From NCBI GenBank assembly GCA_030149175.1, contig JASBSA010000015.1, positions 1 to 44,490 on the forward strand: DNA of 44,490 nt. Reading direction: 5' to 3'. Source of the DNA: Winogradskyella sp. (lineage in GTDB: Bacteria; Bacteroidota; Bacteroidia; Flavobacteriales; Flavobacteriaceae). Below the pieces are notes generated by a model. That model was not told the DNA's origin and ran no database searches. It saw only the letters and a program-made list of their open reading frames with translations. Below are positions 33,981 through 41,151 of this stretch, piece after piece (the stretch's first letter is position 1; each line of letters starts with the position of its first letter). A program made the position numbers and the translations under genes.

Positions 33981-34874
33981 ATGTCTTTCAGAGAAGAAAA
34001 ATTTTTTGCTCTGGCATCCATTGATTATCAAGGAAAATCTCTCAAAGATTTAAAGAAAATGTTTGAGAAATCCTTAAATACTGGAATGCATGGACTCTGT
34101 GTTAGTCCTTATTGTGAAGGTCAACAACCAGGTAATCAGTTAACAGAAAATCAAATACGTCGTCGCTTAGAAATAATGAAACCATATACTAAGTGGATAC
34201 GGTCATTTTCATGTACTGAAGGTAATGAGTTAATCCCTAAGATAGCTAAAGAAATGGGAATTAAAACCTTAGTAGGTGCTTGGCTGGGTGGTGACTCTAA
34301 TATCAATGAGAATGAGCTAGAAGGACTTATAAAGCTTTGTCATGATGGTCTAGTTGATATTGCCGCTGTTGGTAATGAAGTAATGTATAGAGGTGATTTA
34401 ACAGAAGAGGAATTGCTAAACAAAATTTACCACGTTAAAGATGCGATAAAAACTACCAAAATTCCTGTAGGTTATGTAGATGCATACTATGAATTTGAAG
34501 AGAGGTCTGCCATTACTGAAGCGTGTGATATTATTCTTGCCAATTGTTATCCATTTTGGGAAGGATGTGATTTAGACTATTCTTTATTGTACATGAAAGA
34601 TATGTACCAAAAAGCTAAAAGGGCAGGTAATGGAAAAAAAGTCATAATAACTGAGACGGGTTGGCCTAGTGCAGGTACAAATTTACAAGGAGCTTTTCCC
34701 TCTAAAGAAAATGCCATAAAGTATTTTATTAATACACAGAAGTGGTCTAAAGAAGATAATATTGAAATATTCTATTTCTCGTCATTTGACGAATCTTGGA
34801 AAGTAGGTGGAGAAGGAGACGTTGGTGCTTTTTGGGGCATATGGGATAAAAATGAAAAACCAAAATACCAATAA
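33981..34874 (+). CDS. Cytoplasmic GH17 beta-glucanase, second of tandem pair
   Basis: A 297-residue paralogue of the preceding gene, also without signal peptide. The catalytic residues are Glu133 (AAVGNEVMYRGD) and Glu225 (ITETGWPSAG). Shared blocks include GLIKL, LVGAWLG, VGYVDAYYEFE, FWEGC and FYFSSFDESWKVGGEGDVGA. Its N-terminus is eight residues shorter than the first copy. Divergence along the whole length shows the duplication is not recent, so the two may differ in chain-length preference or in hydrolysis versus transfer. It ends the enzyme cluster; a 282-bp gap follows before the secreted binding proteins. Confidence 0.9.
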   Translation: MSFREEKFFALASIDYQGKSLKDLKKMFEKSLNTGMHGLCVSPYCEGQQPGNQLTENQIRRRLEIMKPYTKWIRSFSCTEGNELIPKIAKEMGIKTLVGAWLGGDSNINENELEGLIKLCHDGLVDIAAVGNEVMYRGDLTEEELLNKIYHVKDAIKTTKIPVGYVDAYYEFEERSAITEACDIILANCYPFWEGCDLDYSLLYMKDMYQKAKRAGNGKKVIITETGWPSAGTNLQGAFPSKENAIKYFINTQKWSKEDNIEIFYFSSFDESWKVGGEGDVGAFWGIWDKNEKPKYQ

Positions 34875-34892
34875 CTACACTACAAGCACAAG

Positions 34893-34908
34893 AAATAACT
34901 AAAATAAA
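34893..34908 (+). repeat. Copy of the 35133-35148 leader sequence
   Basis: AAATAACTAAAATAAA here is identical to 35133-35148, the untranslated leader directly before the T9SS gene at 35157. This first copy follows the GH17 stop by 18 bases and has no ATG after it. Confidence 0.5.
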
Positions 34909-35096
34909 CACAACATTACCACTACAGATTAAGTTTTTTGTATTGATTAACAAGAGTTTAAACGTCTATTAAACCTAATGTTTACAGTGTTTCTAAGAAG
35001 TTAGTGAATTATTTACTAAATCGATTTCGTTGTATGTTTTTTGTAAAGGTAAGATTTTGGAATATTCAATTTTAAAACCATAATTTTATAAGATTA

Positions 35097-35121
35097 GCAA
35101 TTTTACGTTTAAAATAATTGC
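35097..35121 (+). promoter_or_regulatory. Inverted-repeat operator candidate before T9SS gene
   Basis: GCAATT and AATTGC flank a 13-nt centre that itself contains TTTTA-CGTT-TAAAA. CG-centred AT-rich palindromes are typical of LacI-family operators, and a LacI gene lies downstream at 38241. A related GTTTAAACG occurs at 34956-34964. Regulator binding is inferred. Confidence 0.3.
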
Positions 35122-35156
35122 TTGCGATAAATAAATAACTAAAATAAATAACAATT

Positions 35157-36734
35157 ATGAAAAAAATTACTTTGATGTTTATGTTGTTTACGTTTGCCTT
35201 AGTGCATGCGCAACCTTCAACTAATCCTGCAGCACCAACAAATGACCCTGCAGATGTTATTTCAGTATACGGTGATACATATACTAATGTAGCTACGAAC
35301 TATGACCCTAATTGGGGACAATCAGGACATACCCAAGTAAATCCAAGTTACGATCCTGGTACAGGGCAACTCTTGTTAGCTTATCCAAATTTCAATTATC
35401 AAGGAACCGAGTTGACGACTCAAAATGCTGCAGCAATGGAATTTTTACACATAGACATATGGACCAATGCAGATCCATCAGGAACAACAATTCAAGTAAG
35501 TCCTATTAATAACGGGACTGGAACAGGTGAAACTTTAGTTACGATCAATTACACTCAAGGCGCTTGGACAAGCGTTGATATACCAAAATCTGATTTTACA
35601 GGTATGACTTGGGATAGTGTTTTTCAAATGAAGTTTGCAGCTAATGGACCAGGCAGTACAGTTCCAGTAGATATTTATTTAGACAACATTTACTTTTGGA
35701 AAGCACCAGTAGATCCATTAGCAGATGCTACATTAAGCGACTTACAAGTTGATGGTTCTACGATAGCAGGCTTTAGCCCTGGTACTACAGACTATACCTA
35801 TGAGTTGCCAACAGGTACAACTGTTGCACCTCAAATTACAATGGTAACAACAACGAATGAGAATGCTACAACAAATATAACACAAGCATCAGGGGTTCCC
35901 GGTACAGCAACAGTGGTTGTTACGGCCGAAAACGGAACTGATACAGAAACTTATTCAGTATCCTTTGTGGCAATAGGTCCATCGACAGCGGCTCCAACGC
36001 CACCAAACAGACCAGCCTCAGATGTTATTTCAATTTATAGTGATGCCTATAGCGATGTAACAAGTAATTTTGATGCAGGATGGTGTGGTGTTGGCTCTGT
36101 GCAAGAAGTAAGTGTAGACGGTAATGCAACTCAGCGTTACTTATCTAACCCATGCCAAGGCATAGATTTTGCTGGAAGTAGAGTGGATGCTACTTCTTTT
36201 ACTAACATGCACATCGATTTTTATACTAGTGAAACTAACTTAGTGGGCAAAGTATTCAACTTAAAATTAGTGAATTTTGGACCAACCGGGAATGCTGAAG
36301 TTTCAAGTGTAGAGATAAACTTAAATGATGCATCTTCTCCAGCCATTGTTTCGGGATCGTGGGTTTCTCTTGATGTTCCTGTTGATTTATCTGGATTTAC
36401 TGGTTTAGCTCAGGCGGCAATAACTAGTAACCTTAATGGTACAGTATGGTATGATAATTTTTATGTTCATAAAAATACAACACTAGGTGCAAATGAATTT
36501 GAAGCGGCAGAGTTTAAAGTATTCCCTAACCCTACAAATAACAAATGGAATATAACAAGCTCAAACATTATTAAGGATGTTGCTGTTTATGACATTCTAG
36601 GAAAAGAAGTGTTAACATTGTCACCAAACTCTAATGAAACTGTATTAGATGCTTCTTCTTTAAGAACTGGTATATACATGGCGAAAATTGAAGGAGAGAA
36701 CGGAACAGAAACAATCAAACTAGTCAAAAATTAA
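35157..36734 (+). CDS. T9SS-secreted protein with two CBM-like modules
   Basis: A 525-residue secreted protein with signal peptide ending VHAQ. Module 1 (about 30-183: DVISVYGDTYTNVATNYDPN, FLHIDIWTN, WTSVDIPKSDFTGM, YLDNIYFWK), a cadherin-like beta-sandwich (about 187-272: ATLSDLQVDGSTIAGFSPGT, TVVVTAENGTDTETYSV), module 2 (about 283-440: DVISIYSDAYSDVTSNFDAG, TNMHIDFYTS, WVSLDVPVDLSGFTGL, YDNFYVHK) and a C-terminal type A sorting domain (about 450-525: KVFPNPTNNKWNI, VYDILGKEVLTL, GIYMAKIEGENG). No catalytic motif is seen. It is probably a surface or secreted glucan-binding protein exported by T9SS. It heads a two-gene set with a paralogue and precedes the LacI regulator. Confidence 0.88.
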   Translation: MKKITLMFMLFTFALVHAQPSTNPAAPTNDPADVISVYGDTYTNVATNYDPNWGQSGHTQVNPSYDPGTGQLLLAYPNFNYQGTELTTQNAAAMEFLHIDIWTNADPSGTTIQVSPINNGTGTGETLVTINYTQGAWTSVDIPKSDFTGMTWDSVFQMKFAANGPGSTVPVDIYLDNIYFWKAPVDPLADATLSDLQVDGSTIAGFSPGTTDYTYELPTGTTVAPQITMVTTTNENATTNITQASGVPGTATVVVTAENGTDTETYSVSFVAIGPSTAAPTPPNRPASDVISIYSDAYSDVTSNFDAGWCGVGSVQEVSVDGNATQRYLSNPCQGIDFAGSRVDATSFTNMHIDFYTSETNLVGKVFNLKLVNFGPTGNAEVSSVEINLNDASSPAIVSGSWVSLDVPVDLSGFTGLAQAAITSNLNGTVWYDNFYVHKNTTLGANEFEAAEFKVFPNPTNNKWNITSSNIIKDVAVYDILGKEVLTLSPNSNETVLDASSLRTGIYMAKIEGENGTETIKLVKN

Positions 36735-36755
36735 TTTCAGAAATTGATTAATAGC

Positions 36756-36793
36756 ATGAGAAAGGGCGTACCTATTGTGCGCTTTTTTCTCAT
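36756..36793 (+). terminator. Hairpin after first T9SS gene
   Basis: ATGAGAAA (36756-36763) pairs with TTTCTCAT (36786-36793), enclosing a GGGCGTAC/GTGCGC inner stem. The T-run (36783-36788) is inside the structure. It is probably an intrinsic terminator, perhaps partial. Confidence 0.6.
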
Positions 36794-36864
36794 CTAAAGG
36801 TTTATGACTTTGATGATGTAGAAATAAAAGAAGATTTAAACATTACTTCAAATAAACAATAATT

Positions 36865-38160
36865 ATGAAAAAAATTACTTTTCTGTGTTTAACACTAATT
36901 TTAACTGCTTTAAGTTTTGGTCAGTCCCTGCCTTTAGATTTTGAAGTTGTAGAAGATGATAACTGGAGCGCTTTTAATGGTGCAACAGTAGCTGTGGTCA
37001 CAGACCCAACTAATGCTTCAAACCAAGTATTAGAATTAACAAGTAATGGTGTAGACTTTGATGGTGCATCTATCAACATGGGTGTATACATAGACCTGTC
37101 TAATGATAGTGACAATACCATAACTTTAGATTTTTGGGCTCCAGATGCAACCAATAGAACGCACTTACTAAAACTAGAGGGTGCCTCAAGCCAACCAGTA
37201 GCAACGGAACTTTATTTTAATACTTCAGCTGCAGGATGGCAGACTATAACTCTAGATTTTGGTTCTGGTTTAGCAAATGATTATTCAATTTTAGTACTGT
37301 TTGCAGATTCAGGTCCTGGTAACACAGCATCAGGCACCTATTACATAGATAATATTAATGGTCCAAACGGAGCGGTAATACCACCAGATCCAATACCATC
37401 TGGCCCAGCTAATCTCCCTAATGTTCCAAACGCTGAAGTTTATAGCATCTACAACGATAATTCAGGTTTTACAACTAATTTTCCGGTTGCTTATGATTTT
37501 GGTACTCTGTCTGGAGAGCCAGATTTAGACCCTTCAGCTACTGAGAACAAAGCTCTTAAATTTAATTTTGGTGTCGCTGGTTGGGGACAGGGCGAAGGCG
37601 GTCCTGATGATGTGTCTTCTTATAATTTTGTGTCATTTGATTATTGGGCTGGTCCCTCAGTTGTTGGTTTTGACTTTGTGTTAATCAGCAACAATGGCGG
37701 AATAACAGAACATAAGTACCAAATAAGTATTCAAGAACCTATTGTAAATGAAACCTGGACTAAAGTCCAAATTCCAATGTCGTTTTTCACTAATATTGGT
37801 TTTGCAGATACAGCATTATGGCAATGGAAATTTAGTCCACTTAATGATAGTGTGGATAATAGCGGTATTGTGTATGTAGATAACATAATTTTTACTCAAA
37901 ATCTACTTTCAACAAATGAATTAAGTGTTGATCGCTTTAGCGTATCTCCAAATCCAACAAGTTCAACTTGGAAAATCAATTCGAATCATCAAATTATTAA
38001 AACAATTTTGATTTTTGATATTTTAGGAAAACAAGTTATTAGAGTGGCACCAAATTCAAATCAGGCTACTATTGATGCATCAAGTTTAAAAGATGGTATT
38101 TATATGGCAAAAGTTGAAGGCGAAAATGGGACAAGAACAGTTAAGCTCGTTAAAAATTAA
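36865..38160 (+). CDS. T9SS-secreted CBM-like protein, paralogue of preceding gene
   Basis: A 431-residue secreted protein with signal peptide ending LSFGQ. An N-terminal beta-sandwich (about 20-170: LPLDFEVVEDDNWSAFNGAT, ITLDFWAPDATNRTHLLKLE, YYIDNING) resembles CBM4/CBM-like jelly rolls. A second module (about 190-345: EVYSIYNDNSGFTTNFPVAY, FVSFDYWAG, WTKVQIPMSFFTNI, YVDNIIFTQ) matches the module in the 525-residue neighbour. The end is a type A T9SS sorting domain (RFSVSPNPTSSTWKI, IFDILGKQVIRV, DGIYMAKVEGENGTRTVKLV) nearly identical to that neighbour. Both genes begin ATGAAAAAAATTACT, and they probably arose by duplication. The likely role is glucan binding outside the cell; no catalytic residues are recognised. 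Confidence 0.87.
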   Translation: MKKITFLCLTLILTALSFGQSLPLDFEVVEDDNWSAFNGATVAVVTDPTNASNQVLELTSNGVDFDGASINMGVYIDLSNDSDNTITLDFWAPDATNRTHLLKLEGASSQPVATELYFNTSAAGWQTITLDFGSGLANDYSILVLFADSGPGNTASGTYYIDNINGPNGAVIPPDPIPSGPANLPNVPNAEVYSIYNDNSGFTTNFPVAYDFGTLSGEPDLDPSATENKALKFNFGVAGWGQGEGGPDDVSSYNFVSFDYWAGPSVVGFDFVLISNNGGITEHKYQISIQEPIVNETWTKVQIPMSFFTNIGFADTALWQWKFSPLNDSVDNSGIVYVDNIIFTQNLLSTNELSVDRFSVSPNPTSSTWKINSNHQIIKTILIFDILGKQVIRVAPNSNQATIDASSLKDGIYMAKVEGENGTRTVKLVKN

Positions 38161-38187
38161 TAGCCTAAATTAACTAATAGCTAGGGG

Positions 38188-38219
38188 AAAGAGCGTATTT
38201 TTACAATGCGCTCTTTTTT
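38188..38219 (+). terminator. Intrinsic terminator before LacI gene
   Basis: AAAGAGCG (38188-38195) pairs with CGCTCTTT (38209-38216) and is followed by further T. It separates the second T9SS gene from the LacI gene, whose start is 22 bases further on. Confidence 0.75.
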
Positions 38220-38240
38220 ATGTAACTAAAAAAATTAACT

Positions 38241-39239
38241 ATGACTACTTTAAAAGAATTGGCAAAACTCTTAAATATTTCGGTATCAACAGTTTCAAAA
38301 GCACTAAATGATAGCCATGAAATTAGCGAAAATACCAAAAGAAGGGTTAATGAGTTGGCAGAGAAGTTAAATTACAAACCCAACCGTATTGCACAGCAGT
38401 TAAAAACAAATAAAACAAAAACTATTGGTGTCATTTTACCAACCGTAACAAATCCCTTTTTTGCCGAGGTCTTGCATGGTATAGAGACAAGTGCAACAAA
38501 AAACAACTATGACATCATTGTGTGTCTGTCCGATGAGTCTTTAAAAAAGGAACAGCGAAGCTTAGAATTACTATCTAATGGAAGTGTGGATGGCTTTATA
38601 ATTGCTGTAGCTAGAGAAAGTCAGGTAGAAGAACAAACAGAGCACATCCATACGGCTATTAATAATAAAATACCAATATTAATGTTCGATAGGGTTGTCA
38701 ACGAAATAGAGTGTGATAAAGTTATAGTTGATGACTTTCAATCGGTTTATGAAGCTACTGACTATTTAATCAAAAAAGAGAATAGAAAGCATATTCTATT
38801 AGTTAGTAATATTGAAGAGTTAAGTGTAGGGAAATTGAGAATCAAAGGTTACCAAAAGGCCATTGAAGATACTGGTTTAAAGCCTAATATTTTAAAACTT
38901 AGCAAGGTTGATGATGTAGAAAAACATATATACAACTACCTTAAAGACAACCCTAGCACTGATGCTATTGTCTCAATAGATCACATAACAGGTATCATTG
39001 CCATTAATATGGCAAAAAAGACAGGAAAATCGGTTCCTAAAGACTTATCTGTAATAGGATTTGGCTATGAGCACACACAATTGCTGTCTAGCCCAAAGAT
39101 TTCAATTGTTCATCAAAAAGCCCTTGAAATTGGAGAAATGTCAGTAAAATTACTAATTGATAATTTACATTCTGATACCCACAAGCCACAAACTACAATT
39201 GTGCCAAGCGAACTTAAGCTTAGTGAGTCCACTATATAG
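38241..39239 (+). CDS. LacI-family transcriptional regulator
   Basis: A 332-residue cytoplasmic regulator. The N-terminal LacI helix-turn-helix is complete (TTLKELAKLLNISVSTVSKA, then LNDSHEISENTKRRV), followed by a hinge (KLNYKPNRIAQQLKT) and a periplasmic-binding-protein-like effector domain (IGVILPTVTNPFFAEVLHGI, DGFIIAVA, ILMFDRVVNEIECDKVIVDD, LSVIGFGYEHTQLLSSPKIS, PSELKLSEST). It lies at the downstream end of the PUL and should repress or activate part of it in response to a cytoplasmic sugar such as glucose, a glucan oligosaccharide or a phosphorylated derivative. Together with the membrane-bound LuxR-type regulator it gives the locus a second input from the cytoplasmic side. Effector and targets are inferred. 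Confidence 0.93.
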   Translation: MTTLKELAKLLNISVSTVSKALNDSHEISENTKRRVNELAEKLNYKPNRIAQQLKTNKTKTIGVILPTVTNPFFAEVLHGIETSATKNNYDIIVCLSDESLKKEQRSLELLSNGSVDGFIIAVARESQVEEQTEHIHTAINNKIPILMFDRVVNEIECDKVIVDDFQSVYEATDYLIKKENRKHILLVSNIEELSVGKLRIKGYQKAIEDTGLKPNILKLSKVDDVEKHIYNYLKDNPSTDAIVSIDHITGIIAINMAKKTGKSVPKDLSVIGFGYEHTQLLSSPKISIVHQKALEIGEMSVKLLIDNLHSDTHKPQTTIVPSELKLSESTI

Positions 39240-39242
39240 AAT

Positions 39243-39280
39243 AATAAAAGCCTGATTGAAAAATCAGGCTTTTATTATTT
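39243..39280 (+). terminator. Bidirectional terminator between lacI-like gene and minus-strand lipoprotein
   Basis: A perfect 15-bp stem (39243-39257 with 39262-39276) closes a GAAA tetraloop. The stem core is AAAAGCCTGATT/AATCAGGCTTTT, with T-rich runs on both outer sides, so it can serve the convergent genes ending at 39239 and 39304. Confidence 0.9.
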
Positions 39281-39303
39281 TTTTAAATTATAAAAAAGGC
39301 TTT

Positions 39304-39693
39304 TTAGTTTCCTTTTATCTTATCCGCTGCGTTTTTACCAGCCTCTTTCACTTTTTCAGCAGCATCATTAGCAGCATCTTTTACATCATTAGCAGCATCC
39401 TTGGCGTCATTAGCCATTTCTTGTGCACCTTCTTTAACGCTGTCTACAGCATCATTTGCAGCATCCTTAGCGTCATCCATTGCGTCGCTTGCTTCATCAG
39501 CAGCGTCTTCGGCAGCATCTTTAACGTCGTTTACAGCATCATTTGCTGCGTCGGCAGCATTATCCATAGCATCTCCTGCAGCATCAGAGGCATTCTCTAC
39601 TGCATCTTCAGTTTTTTCTTTAGTTTCTCTACAAGAATTTAACGATAGGCCTAAAAATGCAACTAAGGCTAAACTTAATACAACTTTTTTCAT
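39304..39693 (-). CDS. Ala/Asp-rich helical lipoprotein (LEA-like repeats)
   Basis: A 129-residue lipoprotein with lipobox at Cys21 (GLSLNSC) followed by RETKEKTED. From about residue 30 to the end it is an almost unbroken series of amphipathic helical repeats of about 11 residues based on (D/N)AA(N/D)DAV(K/D)-type units (DAAGDAMDNAADAANDAVND, DVKDAAEDAADEASDAMDDA). It contains no aromatic residue after the lipobox. Such sequences resemble LEA or apolipoprotein-like proteins and YtxH/CsbD-like stress proteins; a role in envelope or desiccation stress is only suggestive. The repetitive codons keep long antisense frames open, but the signal peptide and lipobox are on this strand. It shares a terminator with the convergent LacI gene. 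Confidence 0.85.
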   Translation of the reverse strand: MKKVVLSLALVAFLGLSLNSCRETKEKTEDAVENASDAAGDAMDNAADAANDAVNDVKDAAEDAADEASDAMDDAKDAANDAVDSVKEGAQEMANDAKDAANDVKDAANDAAEKVKEAGKNAADKIKGN

Positions 39694-39790
39694 TTTAATA
39701 GTTTTAGTGTTAATTGTTGTTAATGCACTAAATTAACAATTTAAATGAAATTTTAACAAAATTCCAGTATTTATTAATAGTGCAACTTAG

Positions 39791-41026
39791 CTATATACGG
39801 ATGAAATCTAATATTTGGATGACTGATCCTTTATTTTCTTCTATATAATTTTTATTTATTAAGCCTTGACTCTTCCTTAAGGACGTATCTGATATAAGGC
39901 TTTTAATTGTTGAGTTGAAGTCTAGAGATGTTGATACCGATGTTATGCCTCCAAGTTTAATCAAGGCCTTTGCTTCAGGAAATTTATTATATTTTTTCCC
40001 AATAATAATCGGAACACCAAATACAGCAGGCTCAAGTACATTATGTAACCCAGTTGTTCCGGCAGCTCCACCTACATATGCTATGTCTGCGTAATTATAA
40101 GCTCTGCTGAGGTAGCCTATAGTGTCTAGAATAAATATATTATACTCAGAAAGATTTTGATTTTGCATTTCAGAAAAGCAAATTGATTTAGCTTTAATCT
40201 GTGTTTTTAGAGAATAAATATAACTAGGTTTAATGTTATGCGGAGCAATAATAATTTTTAGATTATCAAAATCTAGATTGTTGATGTAATCCATATAAAG
40301 TTTATCGTCATTAGGCCAAGTACTTCCAAAGACAATGCATAAATTATTTCCTTTGAATTTTTTGATAAAGCCTACGGAATTATCAACATTTAGTTGATTG
40401 GAAACCCTATCGAAACGAGTATCTCCAGAAACGGAAACACTACTGTAATTAATGCTTTTCAGAAGTTTTTTTGAAGATTCATTCTGTGTAAAAATATGAT
40501 TAAATCCAAACAGAGCAGATTTTGTATAGCGTCCATACCATTTAAAAAAACTTTGATTTTCTCTGAAAACAGCAGAAATAAGAATAGCATTGAGATTTCT
40601 GTGTTTTATTTCATGCAGAAGATTTGGCCAAATCTCATATTTTACAAAGATGATATAGTCTGGATGCACAAGATCTAAAAATCGCTTTGCATTGGCTTTG
40701 GTGTCTAAAGGTAAATAAACAACGACATCTGCAATTTTTGTGTTTTTTCTAACCTCATAGCCAGATGGAGAAAAGAATGTTAAAACAATTTTATGGTCAG
40801 GGTACTTAGCTTTTAAAGCTTCAAAAACAGGAAGACCTTGCTCGTATTCGCCTAGAGATGCCGCATGAAACCAAAATGTTTTATCTTTTTTTGAAATTGT
40901 ATTTTCAAGTTTTGTAAATGTTTCTTTTCTTCCTAAGACCCCTTGTTTTAGTTTAGAGTTGAAAAGAGCAAGTAGTCTAACAATAAAACTAGCAATATAA
41001 ATTCCTATGGAATAAAGTGTCTTCAA
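39791..41026 (-). CDS. waaA: 3-deoxy-D-manno-octulosonic acid transferase (Kdo transferase)
   Basis: A 411-residue GT-B glycosyltransferase of family GT30 that adds Kdo to lipid A precursor at the inner membrane. It has an N-terminal membrane anchor (IGIYIASFIVRLLALF), the catalytic Glu60 in WFHAASLGEYEQG, FFSPSGYEV, PDYIIFVKYEIWPNLLHEIK, a C-terminal nucleotide-sugar part (FGSTWPNDD, IIAPHNIKPSYI, YVGGAAGTTGLHNVLEPAVF, GVPIIIG) and normal family length. It lies 97 bases from the minus-strand lipoprotein start and diverges from the aminotransferase gene at 41152. This is a core envelope gene and marks the end of the accessory PUL. Confidence 0.95.
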   Translation of the reverse strand: MKTLYSIGIYIASFIVRLLALFNSKLKQGVLGRKETFTKLENTISKKDKTFWFHAASLGEYEQGLPVFEALKAKYPDHKIVLTFFSPSGYEVRKNTKIADVVVYLPLDTKANAKRFLDLVHPDYIIFVKYEIWPNLLHEIKHRNLNAILISAVFRENQSFFKWYGRYTKSALFGFNHIFTQNESSKKLLKSINYSSVSVSGDTRFDRVSNQLNVDNSVGFIKKFKGNNLCIVFGSTWPNDDKLYMDYINNLDFDNLKIIIAPHNIKPSYIYSLKTQIKAKSICFSEMQNQNLSEYNIFILDTIGYLSRAYNYADIAYVGGAAGTTGLHNVLEPAVFGVPIIIGKKYNKFPEAKALIKLGGITSVSTSLDFNSTIKSLISDTSLRKSQGLINKNYIEENKGSVIQILDFIRI

Positions 41027-41071
41027 TACCTAAGATTTGTGCTAAAATACATTTCTTTAGGTAAAAATGCA

Positions 41072-41102
41072 TTGGCTTAGCGGTTACAATTTCGTATTTT
41101 CG
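41072..41102 (+). promoter_or_regulatory. Candidate promoter for aminotransferase-galE genes
   Basis: TTGG (41072-41075) and TATTTTCG (41095-41102), spaced by 19 bases, resemble the Bacteroidota -33 TTTG and -7 TAnnTTTG boxes with one mismatch each. They lie 50 bases before the gene start at 41152. Confidence 0.4.
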
Positions 41103-41151
41103 CTTAGTGCTATATAATATTGCCTCTTTATTAAAATATTGAAATTCAGAA

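Noticed and set aside
39256-39642. Long plus-strand frame rich in Ser, Ile and Phe opposite the Ala/Asp-rich lipoprotein
   Set aside because: It is the antisense of a codon-periodic repeat, which keeps frames open by composition. The signal peptide and lipobox are on the minus strand.
39401-39736. Second plus-strand frame (Ala/Ser-rich) over the same gene
   Set aside because: Same cause; low-complexity shadow with no start context or homology that I recognise.
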